A program made the translations under genes and the position numbers. From positions 1-64,000 of the forward strand of contig NZ_JAINFL010000003.1 in assembly GCF_022458895.1 (NCBI RefSeq): a stretch of DNA of 64,000 nt, given 5' to 3'. This stretch comes from Roseihalotalea indica (GTDB lineage Bacteria; Bacteroidota; Bacteroidia; Cytophagales; Cyclobacteriaceae). Shown one piece after another: positions 27,508 through 36,512 of this stretch (its first letter is position 1; every line of letters starts with the position of its first letter). The notes below the pieces were generated by a model. It was not told the origin of the DNA. It did not search any database and saw only the letters and a list, made by a program, of their open reading frames with translations.

Positions 27508-30500
27508 TTAGCCCGGTATTTTATGCTTTTTCATAGCCGACCTATAGTATTTCCATAAGTAGTAATAGCCAATCAGTTCAAGCTGGCGATGGTTTGCCAT
27601 AAAAAGCCGGTTAAAGAACATATGGATATAACTGAACAACCGTTCGTCCAGCGTTGGTCTATTAACTCGATTGATAATTTCAGCTACCGTATTGCGGCTA
27701 TTAACCGATCGTTGCTTTAATAGCTGGCGTAGTTCCGGTGCCCATTGGTTTTCCTGTTCTAAGCATTCTACGGTATCGCGGGCATAATTCCGATAATTAA
27801 CATCCATCTGATGTTTTAGAACCTTATCTACCTTAAACTCATCAAAATAGGCTTCTTTCAGCCTTTCCAGCAGGTTTGCTTTCTGAGACAGGGTATAAGA
27901 AAAATCATCCAGCAAATGGTCTATCCCCGCAAAAGCATACTGCCATCTGGCCTGCTCATCCAATCCCTCGGGAGAAACAAGAAAATCCAGTACGGATTGA
28001 CTATCATGAAAAAATAAATCTTCGCTTACTTCCATCGTATTGGCTCCATAGCGTTCAATCTCTCGCTGATAAGTATCTTGCTGTACTTTCCGAACCTGAC
28101 CAGACTGTAGCAAAGTGTTGCACCACTGGTGCAGCATGGGCAAAAATGCCTGATAGAAATCCGTAGTGCTCAAGGTTGGCGGCCGATGGAAACGAAGCCG
28201 GAGGTGAGGGTCCGGGTCTGCGTAACGAATAAAAAACCAACGATCAATTAGTCCTTGTGCTAACAGTGTATCAACGAGCGGCTTTACCGAAGAGCGAAGC
28301 AATTTATCAGCGGTTTTCTCTCCGGTATAAATCTTGGCATACCACCATTCACTGCCGACCGTAAAGGTACGCCGAACAGTAGCAGCGCGCTGATCAGGTG
28401 AGGTAGCGCGGTATGGCTTAGATTGGCCAATGAACGGAATAATGATTTCGTGAGGATAACACCCCTGCTGGTCTTTTATAAAACATTGGTCTGGTGACCA
28501 GAGATATTCTTTGAGCGTGATAATCTCTTTTTTGCGGAATGCTGTTTTTAATAATGATAAAGTATACGGATTTTCAATATCAATCAGTAACTCATTGTCA
28601 TTCTCAACCAACTGTACATAGCGGGGGAAATGGGGGAGATCTTGAAGAGCTTTTCGGAAATGTTCATCGGATACGGCCTTGGCTTTAAGTGTGGGAAACT
28701 GCTCAGTGATCAATGTCCAGGTGGCCCGGCTCAGGATAATATTTTGGTAACTGACCCTTGGTAAGAAGCGTTGTTTTTCAAGGATACTCCAGTGCCAACG
28801 TACATTGAGTGGCTGTTCAGCATACTGGAGATCGCCCAAAAAACGGTATATCGGTTGGCCACGATGAAAGTTATGCGCTACTGATAAACGGGGAATTACG
28901 CGGCGGTTGTGTTGGCGTGATCGGAGCACAATCTCACGGCCCTGCTTCACGGAGATCATCAGGTCACTGAGTGCAATCTGGTCTTCTCGTTTTGCCGATG
29001 AACCCGTCAGAAAGGGGATTTCATACCGCCTTAGGGTAGGGCGGGCCGTTACCATTCCTTCTTGCTGGTCTGATAGGTGTACAACCTCGGCAAAAATAAC
29101 TTCCGGGTGAGCTCTCTCCTCTTCCTGAACGAGGGCTTCCACTTGCTGCCGAAGTGCCGGAGAGCCATAACAAAACCGCCCCAGCAAGTTAGCCCCGGAT
29201 GGCCCGGCAAACTGATGAAACACAAACTGAAAATTCCCCTGACTAACCGCTTCTTCTGATTCAGCCAGTAAACTGCCGAAAGCCGTCAGGGTAGTAGGCA
29301 GTGTTGTGCGATGACTGTGGTGTTCCTGAAGTAGACCCAGATCATGATCGGTAAGTACAATCTCAGGTTGGCCTTCTGACAGCGCTTTGGAATATTTTCG
29401 GGTTACGAAGTCTTTCCAGTAATTCCATTGCACCATAGAGGCGTCTTCATTAGAGGCTAGCTCTATGTTGTTCCATAAGGATAAATCGGAAGCGCTACTC
29501 TTTTGATCAAACTCATATCCGATGCCCCATTCACTATCTAATGCTTCAAGAAATGGAACTTCCTGTTCTTCATACCGGTGATAAAACTTCTCTTTAAAAC
29601 GCTCTATATTACGGTTGTAGTTACCCTGATCCAGCACTAATAATTTATCGAGCGTTTTGGTTAATTTTCCTATTGCTGGTTGGCTTACCGTATTGTGCTG
29701 CGTATTAAAGTATAGATCACTATGCACCACCGAATGGTTCTTTTCGGCCTCCAATGAGAGAAACTCAGTAAATGTGGCGTGTTGCTCAGAAGTACGGGGT
29801 GCATGCAATAATTCCTGCATTTTTTGTAAAGCCGCTATTTCTTCCGGTATCTTACTTTCCCAATGCTTCAGTTTGGCAATTAACGCATTCAGAGCCTCTT
29901 CACCGGTAACGCCGGGCTGAAGTTCACATACGATAACCTGCTCCTGAATTAACTCAGCCACAAATTCACTGGCCTGAGACGGAGAGATTTCTTGCTCAGT
30001 TAAAGTAGTTACTAGCTTCTCTGTGGTTGCGCCTGAAGAGGCTACCTCCAGCAGCGTGCGCAGGTAAGGCGAAGCGTCAATAGAGCATAAAGAATATTGA
30101 CGAGCATTGTTATCCAGATAGCTATAGATATACCGGTACTTAGAGCCGTATTGATAAAGGCTGTCATTCGGAAAAAAACTAAGTTTTGAGTATAGCTTTG
30201 GGTGATGAGAGAACTGCTCTTGGATTAACGCTACCCACTTAATATGCAGGCGGTTATATTTCGTGAATGGCCTCTGTTCATTAAAGGTGATTTTTGTGGA
30301 TGCACCGAACTGGCCTGGCGATAGACATCCGGCAAACATACCATAAGGTGTGCTACGTGTGCTCGCTCGGATAAGATATTTCAACAACGTTGCCTGAAAT
30401 GCCTCTTTGCGAGGAAATGCCGGGTTTTGCAGCCACTGCTGCAACTGTTCATAAAGATAAGGCGAAGCGTAGTAAATAGCCTCTTGTAGCTCGGGCTTAC

Positions 30501-30630
30501 TGAAAATTGTGCGGAGTAGAGGGGCAATGGGTTCCCGGTGGGAAGATTGATCTAAGAAGTTAAATAAACCGTCTACAGGTAAGAGGGGTTTTCGAAAAAC
30601 ATAAAAGCCAAAAGGGCGGATACATTTCAT
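27508..30630 (-). CDS. second full-length LanB dehydratase
   Basis: 1040 residues from the ATG at 30630 (a TTG at 30636 is in frame but less likely). Same two-domain architecture as the first LanB: STRSTPYGMFAGC near residue 90, AGPSGANLLGRFCYG in the middle, SpaB_C domain with WFFIRYADPDPHLRLRFH at the C-terminus. The two enzymes are clear but diverged paralogues. It is the last gene of a minus-strand set with a two-component pair, a precursor candidate and a pseudo-receiver, so it probably modifies a different peptide than the first LanB. Confidence 0.94.
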   Translation of the reverse strand: MKCIRPFGFYVFRKPLLPVDGLFNFLDQSSHREPIAPLLRTIFSKPELQEAIYYASPYLYEQLQQWLQNPAFPRKEAFQATLLKYLIRASTRSTPYGMFAGCLSPGQFGASTKITFNEQRPFTKYNRLHIKWVALIQEQFSHHPKLYSKLSFFPNDSLYQYGSKYRYIYSYLDNNARQYSLCSIDASPYLRTLLEVASSGATTEKLVTTLTEQEISPSQASEFVAELIQEQVIVCELQPGVTGEEALNALIAKLKHWESKIPEEIAALQKMQELLHAPRTSEQHATFTEFLSLEAEKNHSVVHSDLYFNTQHNTVSQPAIGKLTKTLDKLLVLDQGNYNRNIERFKEKFYHRYEEQEVPFLEALDSEWGIGYEFDQKSSASDLSLWNNIELASNEDASMVQWNYWKDFVTRKYSKALSEGQPEIVLTDHDLGLLQEHHSHRTTLPTTLTAFGSLLAESEEAVSQGNFQFVFHQFAGPSGANLLGRFCYGSPALRQQVEALVQEEERAHPEVIFAEVVHLSDQQEGMVTARPTLRRYEIPFLTGSSAKREDQIALSDLMISVKQGREIVLRSRQHNRRVIPRLSVAHNFHRGQPIYRFLGDLQYAEQPLNVRWHWSILEKQRFLPRVSYQNIILSRATWTLITEQFPTLKAKAVSDEHFRKALQDLPHFPRYVQLVENDNELLIDIENPYTLSLLKTAFRKKEIITLKEYLWSPDQCFIKDQQGCYPHEIIIPFIGQSKPYRATSPDQRAATVRRTFTVGSEWWYAKIYTGEKTADKLLRSSVKPLVDTLLAQGLIDRWFFIRYADPDPHLRLRFHRPPTLSTTDFYQAFLPMLHQWCNTLLQSGQVRKVQQDTYQREIERYGANTMEVSEDLFFHDSQSVLDFLVSPEGLDEQARWQYAFAGIDHLLDDFSYTLSQKANLLERLKEAYFDEFKVDKVLKHQMDVNYRNYARDTVECLEQENQWAPELRQLLKQRSVNSRNTVAEIINRVNRPTLDERLFSYIHMFFNRLFMANHRQLELIGYYYLWKYYRSAMKKHKIPG

Positions 30631-30669
30631 GCGCAAGTATTGGTTGTGATATCTTAGGAAAACCCAAAC

Positions 30670-31050
30670 TCATGAAGGAAGGCCTGACCCATAAGATTGC
30701 CTGTCCATAGTTTCTATAAACGCTTCTATGGCTTCCATATAAGATGTGAAGGAAAAAGGCTTGGTTAAAAATGCCACTACATTAGCAGGGAAATTCCATG
30801 ACTCTTTGGGGTATACAGACGTGAGAATCACGCAGGTATGTACTTTTATTAACTGGTTAAAGCTGGCATCTTTTTGAGAGTTGTTGGATAACATCTCCAA
30901 AAACAGCAGATCGACCCTGTCTTTCGTTATAGCATCTGCTACCGAGGAGCATTCCCACGAAAGCTCCAGAAAACCAGTCTGGCCAATATATTTCCTGAGG
31001 ATGGCTTCGGACAAAGGAGCTTCTTCTATAATGGCACAGGTATACTCCAT
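30670..31050 (-). CDS. stand-alone pseudo-receiver domain (phospho-Asp replaced by Glu)
   Basis: 126 residues from the ATG at 31050 (a longer frame begins at 31101). It aligns by pattern with the receiver domain of the LytTR regulator at 31446-32207. CAIIEEAPLSEAILRKYI corresponds to the DDEP acidic pocket, with Glu-Glu in place of Asp-Asp. LLFLEM corresponds to the phospho-acceptor strand, with Glu in place of Asp. FLTKPFSF retains the conserved Lys-Pro. No output domain follows. It lies 40 bases upstream of the second LanB. It may be a constitutive mimic or a protein-protein adaptor. Confidence 0.7.
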   Translation of the reverse strand: MEYTCAIIEEAPLSEAILRKYIGQTGFLELSWECSSVADAITKDRVDLLFLEMLSNNSQKDASFNQLIKVHTCVILTSVYPKESWNFPANVVAFLTKPFSFTSYMEAIEAFIETMDRQSYGSGLPS

Positions 31051-31146
31051 GAGACTAAAACTTACAACTAAACAGTCAACAGTGAGGTTGGCTAGCAGCA
31101 TATTAAAGACACCACTAGCCCGACCTCTTTGTAAAGATTTGCTCTG

Positions 31147-31320
31147 TTACATACTAACCGTAAATATGGTAGAGCTGCCAGCAGAAATGCGGTCACAGCA
31201 GGCCAGCATCGCTGCTCCCTTTGCTTTTGATATGCGCTTTTTGTTTGAAGAAGGTCTGCTGAAACGCACAATGGTTTCTTTGTTAAGATGTAAAGGCTGT
31301 GATGAAGTTAGAGCTTGCAT
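31147..31320 (-). CDS. candidate class I lanthipeptide precursor for the second LanB
   Basis: 57 residues from ATG 31320; a longer frame starts at 31443 but has no leader features. The leader contains LHLNKETIVRFS, which matches the LNKETI(V/A)xL pattern of Bacteroidota class I lanthipeptide precursors, then a basic stretch and KAKGAA. The C-terminal part AAMLACCDRISAGSSTIFTVS has two adjacent Cys followed by Ser/Thr residues. Cys before Ser/Thr is the reverse of the common order, so ring direction would be unusual, or the Cys may play another role. It is on the same strand as LanB2, two genes upstream. Confidence 0.62.
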   Translation of the reverse strand: MQALTSSQPLHLNKETIVRFSRPSSNKKRISKAKGAAMLACCDRISAGSSTIFTVSM

Positions 31321-31445
31321 AAAAAAGTATGGTTTTAGTGAAGTGATAAGAAAGAATACCTGAATATTATGGATGTTTCTGATTAGAAGAAAAGTTTTCG
31401 ATAGAGTGTAGCATTTTTTAGACGAACTGCTAAATTCAAACATGT

Positions 31446-32207
31446 TTAAATCGTCCAGTCATTTAGTTTATTTCTGATCTCATCACGGTATTTAATACCG
31501 ATAGTGAGTCGGGTGCCGTTTGCCATCTCAATCATATTGCCCTCTACTGTTTTGATATAAGTGGTTTGAACAATAAAGGAGCGATTAATCCGGATAAAAT
31601 GTGGCGGTAGCAAATTGGTGATTTTGGTCATGGTCATATGAGTAATGACAAAATGATCAGCCAGGTGAATCTTGATATAATCTTTCATCCCTTCCACATA
31701 TATAATTTCATTAATCATAATCTTGATTAATTTTTTATCTGCTTTTACCAAAAAGAAATCATCAGGTAACTGCGGCGCTTTAGAAGGTGAGGGCGGATAA
31801 GCGGGAGCGATGGGTTCGGTAGGTGATGTATTCGGGTTGAAATTTAATTGTTTTTCTACTTTATAAAGGGCTTTCATAAACCTGTCAAACGAGATAGGTT
31901 TCAGCAAATAATCAATGGCATCATGTTCGAAGCCCTCGTGGGCATATTGAGCATGCGCCGTTGTGAAAATGATGTTGGGCCGCACCCCTACAAACGATTT
32001 TATAAATTCAACCCCGGTCATTTCAGGCATATTCACATCCAGAAAGATAATATCAGGCTGAGAAGCACTAACACCGTGCATAGCCGTAATGGCATTATCA
32101 TAGGTAGCAATAAGCGTCAGGTAAGAGATGCGGTCAATGTATTTTCTGATTAGGTCTTGGGCGAACGGTTCGTCGTCTATGATTATGCAACTGAGTGATG
32201 TCTTCAT
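31446..32207 (-). CDS. LytTR-family response regulator
   Basis: 253 residues: receiver domain with IIIDDEP, phospho-Asp in IIFLDVNMPEMTG and the switch Lys in LLKPISF, followed by a linker rich in Pro/Ser (about residues 130-145) and a C-terminal LytTR DNA-binding domain (VEGMKDYIKIHL ... PPHFIRINRSFIV). Its 5' end overlaps the sensor kinase gene by 74 bases in another frame. It likely controls the second LanB operon or the whole island. Confidence 0.94.
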   Translation of the reverse strand: MKTSLSCIIIDDEPFAQDLIRKYIDRISYLTLIATYDNAITAMHGVSASQPDIIFLDVNMPEMTGVEFIKSFVGVRPNIIFTTAHAQYAHEGFEHDAIDYLLKPISFDRFMKALYKVEKQLNFNPNTSPTEPIAPAYPPSPSKAPQLPDDFFLVKADKKLIKIMINEIIYVEGMKDYIKIHLADHFVITHMTMTKITNLLPPHFIRINRSFIVQTTYIKTVEGNMIEMANGTRLTIGIKYRDEIRNKLNDWTI

Positions 32208-33321
32208 GAAGTTGAATGGTTAAATGAATAGCATACGTAGAGGGTTCGTTTTTTACAGTTAACTCATATCGGTCTGCATATAGTATGTCTAACCGGCGGC
32301 GCACATTCACTAAGCCGATACCACCTTGTATGGTCTCCTGCCGTAATGAGCTCGGCTTACTGTTTTCAACAGTATACGTCAGTGTGCTTTCTTGCAGAGA
32401 GGCTGTAATAATGACCCATGAGGCAGCAATGGTATTGTTAATGCCATGCTTAAATGCGTTCTCTACAAAAGTTACCAATATGAGGGGCGGAATCTTTAAG
32501 TGTGAAGGAACGGCTTGTATATTGGTTTGAATGACCACATGATCTTTATGGCGAATTTTTTCCAACTTCGCGTAGTCCTGGATGAATTGTAGCTCTCGGG
32601 ATAATAGAATTTTATCATTAGTGGCTTCGTATAAGGTATATCGCATCATATCAGAAAGTTTGAGAACCACGCTAGCGGCAAACTCATCTTTGTCTACAAT
32701 GAGCGAATAGACATTATTTAGCGTATTGAAAAAGAAATGGGGGTTGATTTGGGCCTTTAAAAAAGCCAGTTCTAGTTCTGTTTTCTTTTTCTTGAGTTCT
32801 ACTTTTTCTTTCTCTAAACTTAACTTCTGAAGGTTGCTTTTGTAAATATTCATGGTAAGCTTAATCAGCAATGAGAAAGCCAGTGACAGATTGAACCCAA
32901 AAATATTATACATTCTAGCCGGATCTACCAGGGTTGTAAGAAAGTCGTATTTCAAAAAGAAAGAGGCAGTCTGAACAAGATATCCCGTGACTAAATGATT
33001 TTGAGTAAGAAAATAAAGTGAATAATATTCCCCGGCCATGAGCGATACATAGCTCAGGATTATGCAGAAAATAAAAGGAAGCCACTTACGCTTAAGCAAA
33101 AACCGGGGAATGGCATAGTAGGCTAAAAAGTAGTGAATTGTTGCAATCGTTGCGACCTCTCTGAGCGTAAAGAAAAAACGTATGCTCGGGTCCTCAATGG
33201 TTATGCTACTTTGTATTAACTCAAAGCAAAAGATTACCAGCCAGAATAAAACATGGACTAAGAATCTTCTCCACCCGTAGTATTGTTTACGGTATTTATC
33301 AATGACTGAGTAAGAAACCAT
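32134..33321 (-). CDS. LytS-type sensor histidine kinase
   Basis: 395 residues with several membrane helices in the first 170 residues, then a short coiled-coil (LSLEKEKVELKKKKTELELA) leading into the His-kinase motif QINPHFFFNTLN, and a C-terminal HATPase region (FVENAFKHGINN ... GGIGLVNVRRRLDILY). Paired with the LytTR regulator whose start lies inside its 3' end. There is no periplasmic sensor domain of any size, so the signal may be a membrane-embedded or lipid-associated molecule. Confidence 0.93.
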   Translation of the reverse strand: MVSYSVIDKYRKQYYGWRRFLVHVLFWLVIFCFELIQSSITIEDPSIRFFFTLREVATIATIHYFLAYYAIPRFLLKRKWLPFIFCIILSYVSLMAGEYYSLYFLTQNHLVTGYLVQTASFFLKYDFLTTLVDPARMYNIFGFNLSLAFSLLIKLTMNIYKSNLQKLSLEKEKVELKKKKTELELAFLKAQINPHFFFNTLNNVYSLIVDKDEFAASVVLKLSDMMRYTLYEATNDKILLSRELQFIQDYAKLEKIRHKDHVVIQTNIQAVPSHLKIPPLILVTFVENAFKHGINNTIAASWVIITASLQESTLTYTVENSKPSSLRQETIQGGIGLVNVRRRLDILYADRYELTVKNEPSTYAIHLTIQLHEDITQLHNHRRRTVRPRPNQKIH

Positions 33322-34027
33322 GTTTTGTTCTCTAAATATTGAGATAAAATAATAGCAAGTGTTCTATAATTAATAAAAAATTTAATCAGTAAATAGCAGA
33401 ACGCCAAATATTATTAGTGCTTTACTAGGAAAATCTTATCTGGAAATCATGTAATTGACAACGGTTGTTAGAACCAGAAGTGCCGTAATGCTTCATTATT
33501 TCTATAATAAAATTTACTGTTTACTTTACCTGAAATGGTAGATCAAAGCCTATCTTCGGCACTTGCTCTATAAAGCGTCAATTATTAGTCTTACCCGAGA
33601 AAGTGCCCCATAAACCAGGTTGTCATCTAACTATCAGTGGATCTCGAAGTATGGGGCATAAATTTAGAGTTGCTCATTCCGTAGAGATGCTATTTGTCTT
33701 TTGATAAGACTTATAGCCCATACATAACTGTACACAAGTCTTCACTCTTTTTGTTAAGGGGTACATGAAATGCATAGCTTATTCTTCTGCATAGCACAGC
33801 AAAATAATAGTACTATAACACTGCTGCTCCCATGCTGAAAGTGAACGATAGCATTAAAAGCTTAGGGACGTGCTACCCTCACAGATATGCTCCCGACTAT
33901 CGACTTATTAGCCCTAAACGAGATATCGTAGTAGCGGACCCAAGCTTGCCTTACAGAAATACCTCCAGGCATTTACAATAAGCAATAATCGGATTATGCC
34001 CAAGCCCAACGCTATAGATTAGCCTAG
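33322..34027. other. intergenic region between the RiPP island and the amyloid region
   Basis: About 700 bases with no supported gene. A 49-codon frame at 33832-33981 (plus) has an ATG and stop but no recognisable feature and no counterpart in the duplicated region. The segment ends where the first four-half-site promoter begins. Confidence 0.4.
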
Positions 34028-34134
34028 GACGGTAATATTATAGCCTGTCGGATTTGTTACACTGTCTTGTCGGAAATGTATGCGGATTCGCCGGATTTAT
34101 GTCAGTCCTACATGGTTCATGCTGCTTACCTTTG
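34028..34134 (+). promoter_or_regulatory. four-half-site operator and -7 element, copy 1
   Basis: Half-sites of about 13 bases with core (G/T)TCGG-like start at 34028 (GACGGTAATATTA), 34047 (GTCGGATTTGTTA), 34069 (GTCGGAAATGTAT) and 34090 (GCCGGATTTATGT). The -7 element TACCTTTG is at 34127. The three other copies have the same offsets 0/19/41/62 and +99 for the -7 box. The proximal half-site overlaps where a -33 element would lie and no -33 TTG is seen, as expected for an activator-dependent promoter. It drives the lipoprotein gene at 34421. Confidence 0.85.
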
Positions 34135-34174
34135 TATTCAAATAATAACTATTCAACATTAACACAAATTTATC

Positions 34175-34255
34175 ATGAGAAAATTAAATCGTATTTCATC
34201 TCGCCCCAAAGCATCCAGGGGCTATCTGTGGGACATACAAAGAAGGTATTACTAG
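34175..34255 (+). CDS. conserved 26-residue microprotein ORF, copy 1
   Basis: ATG 34175 to TAG 34255. The same 26-codon frame without indels occurs at 39180-39260, in the same place behind the duplicated promoter. The two share SSRPK, GY, WDIQR and most other positions, and several differences are conservative (Arg/Lys, Leu/Ile). It may be a small basic peptide or a leader ORF controlling the lipoprotein gene 165 bases downstream. Translation is not proven. Confidence 0.45.
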   Translation: MRKLNRISSRPKASRGYLWDIQRRYY

Positions 34256-34420
34256 TCCAACACAGATCCGAACAACATTCATTTGGCAAACCCAATTCAT
34301 ACCAGAACCTAATCTTAAAGTACAGCCATGATTTCAATCGGGCAACGGATATCTGGATCACCTGCCAAGTGAACAATCATTAAGTATTTCGATTTACCAA
34401 CCCTTACAATCCTTTAAATT

Positions 34421-35233
34421 ATGAACAATTATCGTAAGTATTTCAGCCTGATAGGCCTGGTTCTTTTTGCATTCACTCTTTTTACGGCCTGTGAAGAAGA
34501 CGATAGCCCTGGTGAGGAGGCTAAACGTAAAGTACAAGTTGCCAGTAATAGCGCATTCGGAAGCATTCTGGTAAATCAGGAAAATCAGTCATTATATTTC
34601 TTTGCCGGTGATGTAACCGGGGTAAGCAATTGTAATGGCGGGTGTGCCGATGTGTGGCCTCCACTCATCGGAGAAGTATACGAACTAGAGTTTGGTTCAG
34701 GTCTGAACAACGCAAATTTCAGTACGATTACCCGCGAAGATGGGCAGAAGCAAATTACCTTCAAAGGATGGCCCTTGTATTACTTTTCTCCGGAAGGAGA
34801 TGGCGTACAAGAGGCACCAGGCGAAGTTCTTGGCGACGGCCGAGGGGGTGTATTTCACGTTGCCAAACCCGATTACACGGTGTTGGTAGGACGTCAATCA
34901 GTGACTGAGGGTCAAGAAGCTGTGGTATATCTGGTAGATGATCGTGGTGTGAGTCTGTACCGCTCTATCAACGATGGTGAAAACGTGAGCAACTGCGCTG
35001 ATGGGTGTGCCGAAGTATGGCCTCCATTTAAAGCTTCTGAAAACTGGGTAATTCCTTCTTCATTAAGTGCAGTTGATTTCTCCTCTTTTTCCAGAGAAGA
35101 TGGACTAGGACCTCAGCTGTCTTACCAAGGCAGCCCGCTTTACTACTTTACACCTGATGAGGAAATTCGGGGTAATGTGCTAGGACAAGGCGGTGCCGGA
35201 GAAACTTTCTTTGTGGTAGAGCCAGCTCAATAA
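34421..35233 (+). CDS. lipoprotein with two secreted Lipoprotein_15-type repeats (COG4315-like)
   Basis: 270 residues with a lipobox (LFTAC, Cys24) and an acidic linker. Two tandem repeats follow, each with an SLYFFAGD/SLYRSIND strand, a SNCNGGCADVWPP or SNCADGCAEVWPP motif, a second strand LYYFSPEGDG or LYYFTPDEE, and a GGVFHV/GETFFV end. This is the pattern of 'secreted repeat of unknown function' lipoproteins (PF03640). The CxxxCxxxWPP motif suggests a disulphide or metal/redox role. A close paralogue is encoded at 39475. Behind promoter copy 1; terminator at 35257. Confidence 0.85.
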   Translation: MNNYRKYFSLIGLVLFAFTLFTACEEDDSPGEEAKRKVQVASNSAFGSILVNQENQSLYFFAGDVTGVSNCNGGCADVWPPLIGEVYELEFGSGLNNANFSTITREDGQKQITFKGWPLYYFSPEGDGVQEAPGEVLGDGRGGVFHVAKPDYTVLVGRQSVTEGQEAVVYLVDDRGVSLYRSINDGENVSNCADGCAEVWPPFKASENWVIPSSLSAVDFSSFSREDGLGPQLSYQGSPLYYFTPDEEIRGNVLGQGGAGETFFVVEPAQ

Positions 35234-35256
35234 TTTCAACCCTCCCTCACCATAAA

Positions 35257-35290
35257 GTAGCGCAGGTCTAACCTGTGCTACTTTTCTTTT
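35257..35290 (+). terminator. Rho-independent terminator
   Basis: GTAGCGCAGGT pairs with ACCTGTGCTAC (one G-T pair) over 11 bp with a 3-base loop, followed by TTTTCTTTT. It lies 24 bases after the lipoprotein stop and has a near-identical counterpart after the paralogous gene. Confidence 0.88.
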
Positions 35291-35356
35291 GTCAATAAAC
35301 CACATTGATAAAAAATCTATCTCTAAAGATATCAGACATATTACTATCTTGCTAAT

Positions 35357-35476
35357 ATGAGTAGCACTCATCTAAGCGGTGTCATGAGGTTATTGTGGCC
35401 TCTTCTAAACTTCATGGCTAAAAAAGCAAAACGTAATGGGCTTGAAAAACAGTTGGTAGAAACGTGCTGTATCTAA
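35357..35476 (+). CDS. conserved 39-residue small ORF, copy 1
   Basis: ATG 35357 to TAA 35476. The same 39-codon frame is kept at 40480-40599 in the duplicated block; both contain MRLL, FMAKKAKRN and LEKQLVET. No family recognised. It could be a small basic protein or the shared 3' remnant of a once larger gene. The frame upstream of the ATG is not conserved between copies. Confidence 0.3.
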   Translation: MSSTHLSGVMRLLWPLLNFMAKKAKRNGLEKQLVETCCI

Positions 35477-36512
35477 ATTCATAATAAGAAAGAGGTTTCT
35501 AAAATAGTGAGGCAAATCAATGATTTTGAATTATTTTAAAAAGCGACCTGTACTTCCCTTCAAAGTTACCGGCTAGCAGAAACCAAACCTCGCATCAGGG
35601 TGTTGAACGATCTCTTTGCTTTGGAAAGCCACCCTGGCGCATTTGATACCTGAAGGTATGCCGTATGTAAACGTTGACCGTTACTTCACCCTAATGAGTT
35701 AGTACCAGGCTCTCGTTTCGTTCGGAGATTACTCCTATCTATTCTATCCAAGAGGTTGTTTGCCCCCTTAATTGGGCAATAACAACCTTTATTTTTTGCC
35801 TGCTTGGTTTATCATATTATTCATTGCTCAGATACAGACCGTATATAGCCTCCATACTCGGAGTTGCCCCCAAATAGAAACTCGGCAGTCTACACTTTTG
35901 CCCCAGCAGCCATATGTCATACGCTTGTTCAAATGGAGTTTACTTGCTCCTCACCTGATATTGCTTTTGTTAGTTTTTTACTGCATATAATCCGTAATGG
36001 TCTATATATCAAGTTTTTATGTTTGGATAAGTGTAAAAAAGATCACCTTGTATACCTATTGTCTACCCCTTTTTTAGGCGATGTTCACCCGGAGTACACC
36101 TCACAATCTCTTTTTACTCGGTCTGACCCCGTATCTTTGTTCAGGATTTAAAATCAAATGTATTACTAAAACATGCAATAGATGAGTACAAAAAGCACTA
36201 CTGGAAGACCAGAATATATGCATAACGATCAATTGCAATTTTATACAGTGCATTTGAAGGCTTGCCCAAAGAGCAAGAAGGTAATCTATTAGATACATAC
36301 TTATGGTATTATTCAAGCTATGCCAAGACAATTATCAATTGATACAGGTACAGTTTGATTCACCAGTATTTTATGAATATAAATCACAAACTACTAGCTA
36401 TGTTAATTTCATACACCACAATGGCTTACCGCCAGATTGACAACTACATATACGCTAAGGGTGCGCTGGATATTTCTGGATTCTCTATTACTTTATTTAT
36501 TAAAAAATAACT
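35477..36512. other. intergenic region upstream of the hydrolase-AraC regulator
   Basis: No supported gene. The last ~130 bases contain a segment (CGCCAGATTGACAACTACAT, about 36430-36450) that recurs before the decayed regulator copy (near 41164), so it is probably part of the regulator promoter. No four-half-site operator is present here. Confidence 0.45.

Larger units (their letters stand above)
34028..35480 (+). repeat. segmental duplication, block A
   Basis: The order operator, 26-codon ORF, lipoprotein gene, hairpin terminator and 39-codon ORF here is repeated at 39033-40600. Coding parts are strongly similar, the spacers less so. The duplication probably also included the regulator gene and the operator after it (36513-38299 versus 41239-41884), followed by divergence and partial deletion in the second block. 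Confidence 0.75.

Noticed and set aside
30881..31363. 160-codon plus-strand ORF opposite the pseudo-receiver and precursor
   Set aside because: It is an antisense shadow of two minus-strand genes that have recognisable features.
33832..33981. 49-codon ORF in the gap before operator copy 1
   Set aside because: It is not present in the duplicated block and lacks recognisable features; chance ORF is the simpler reading.
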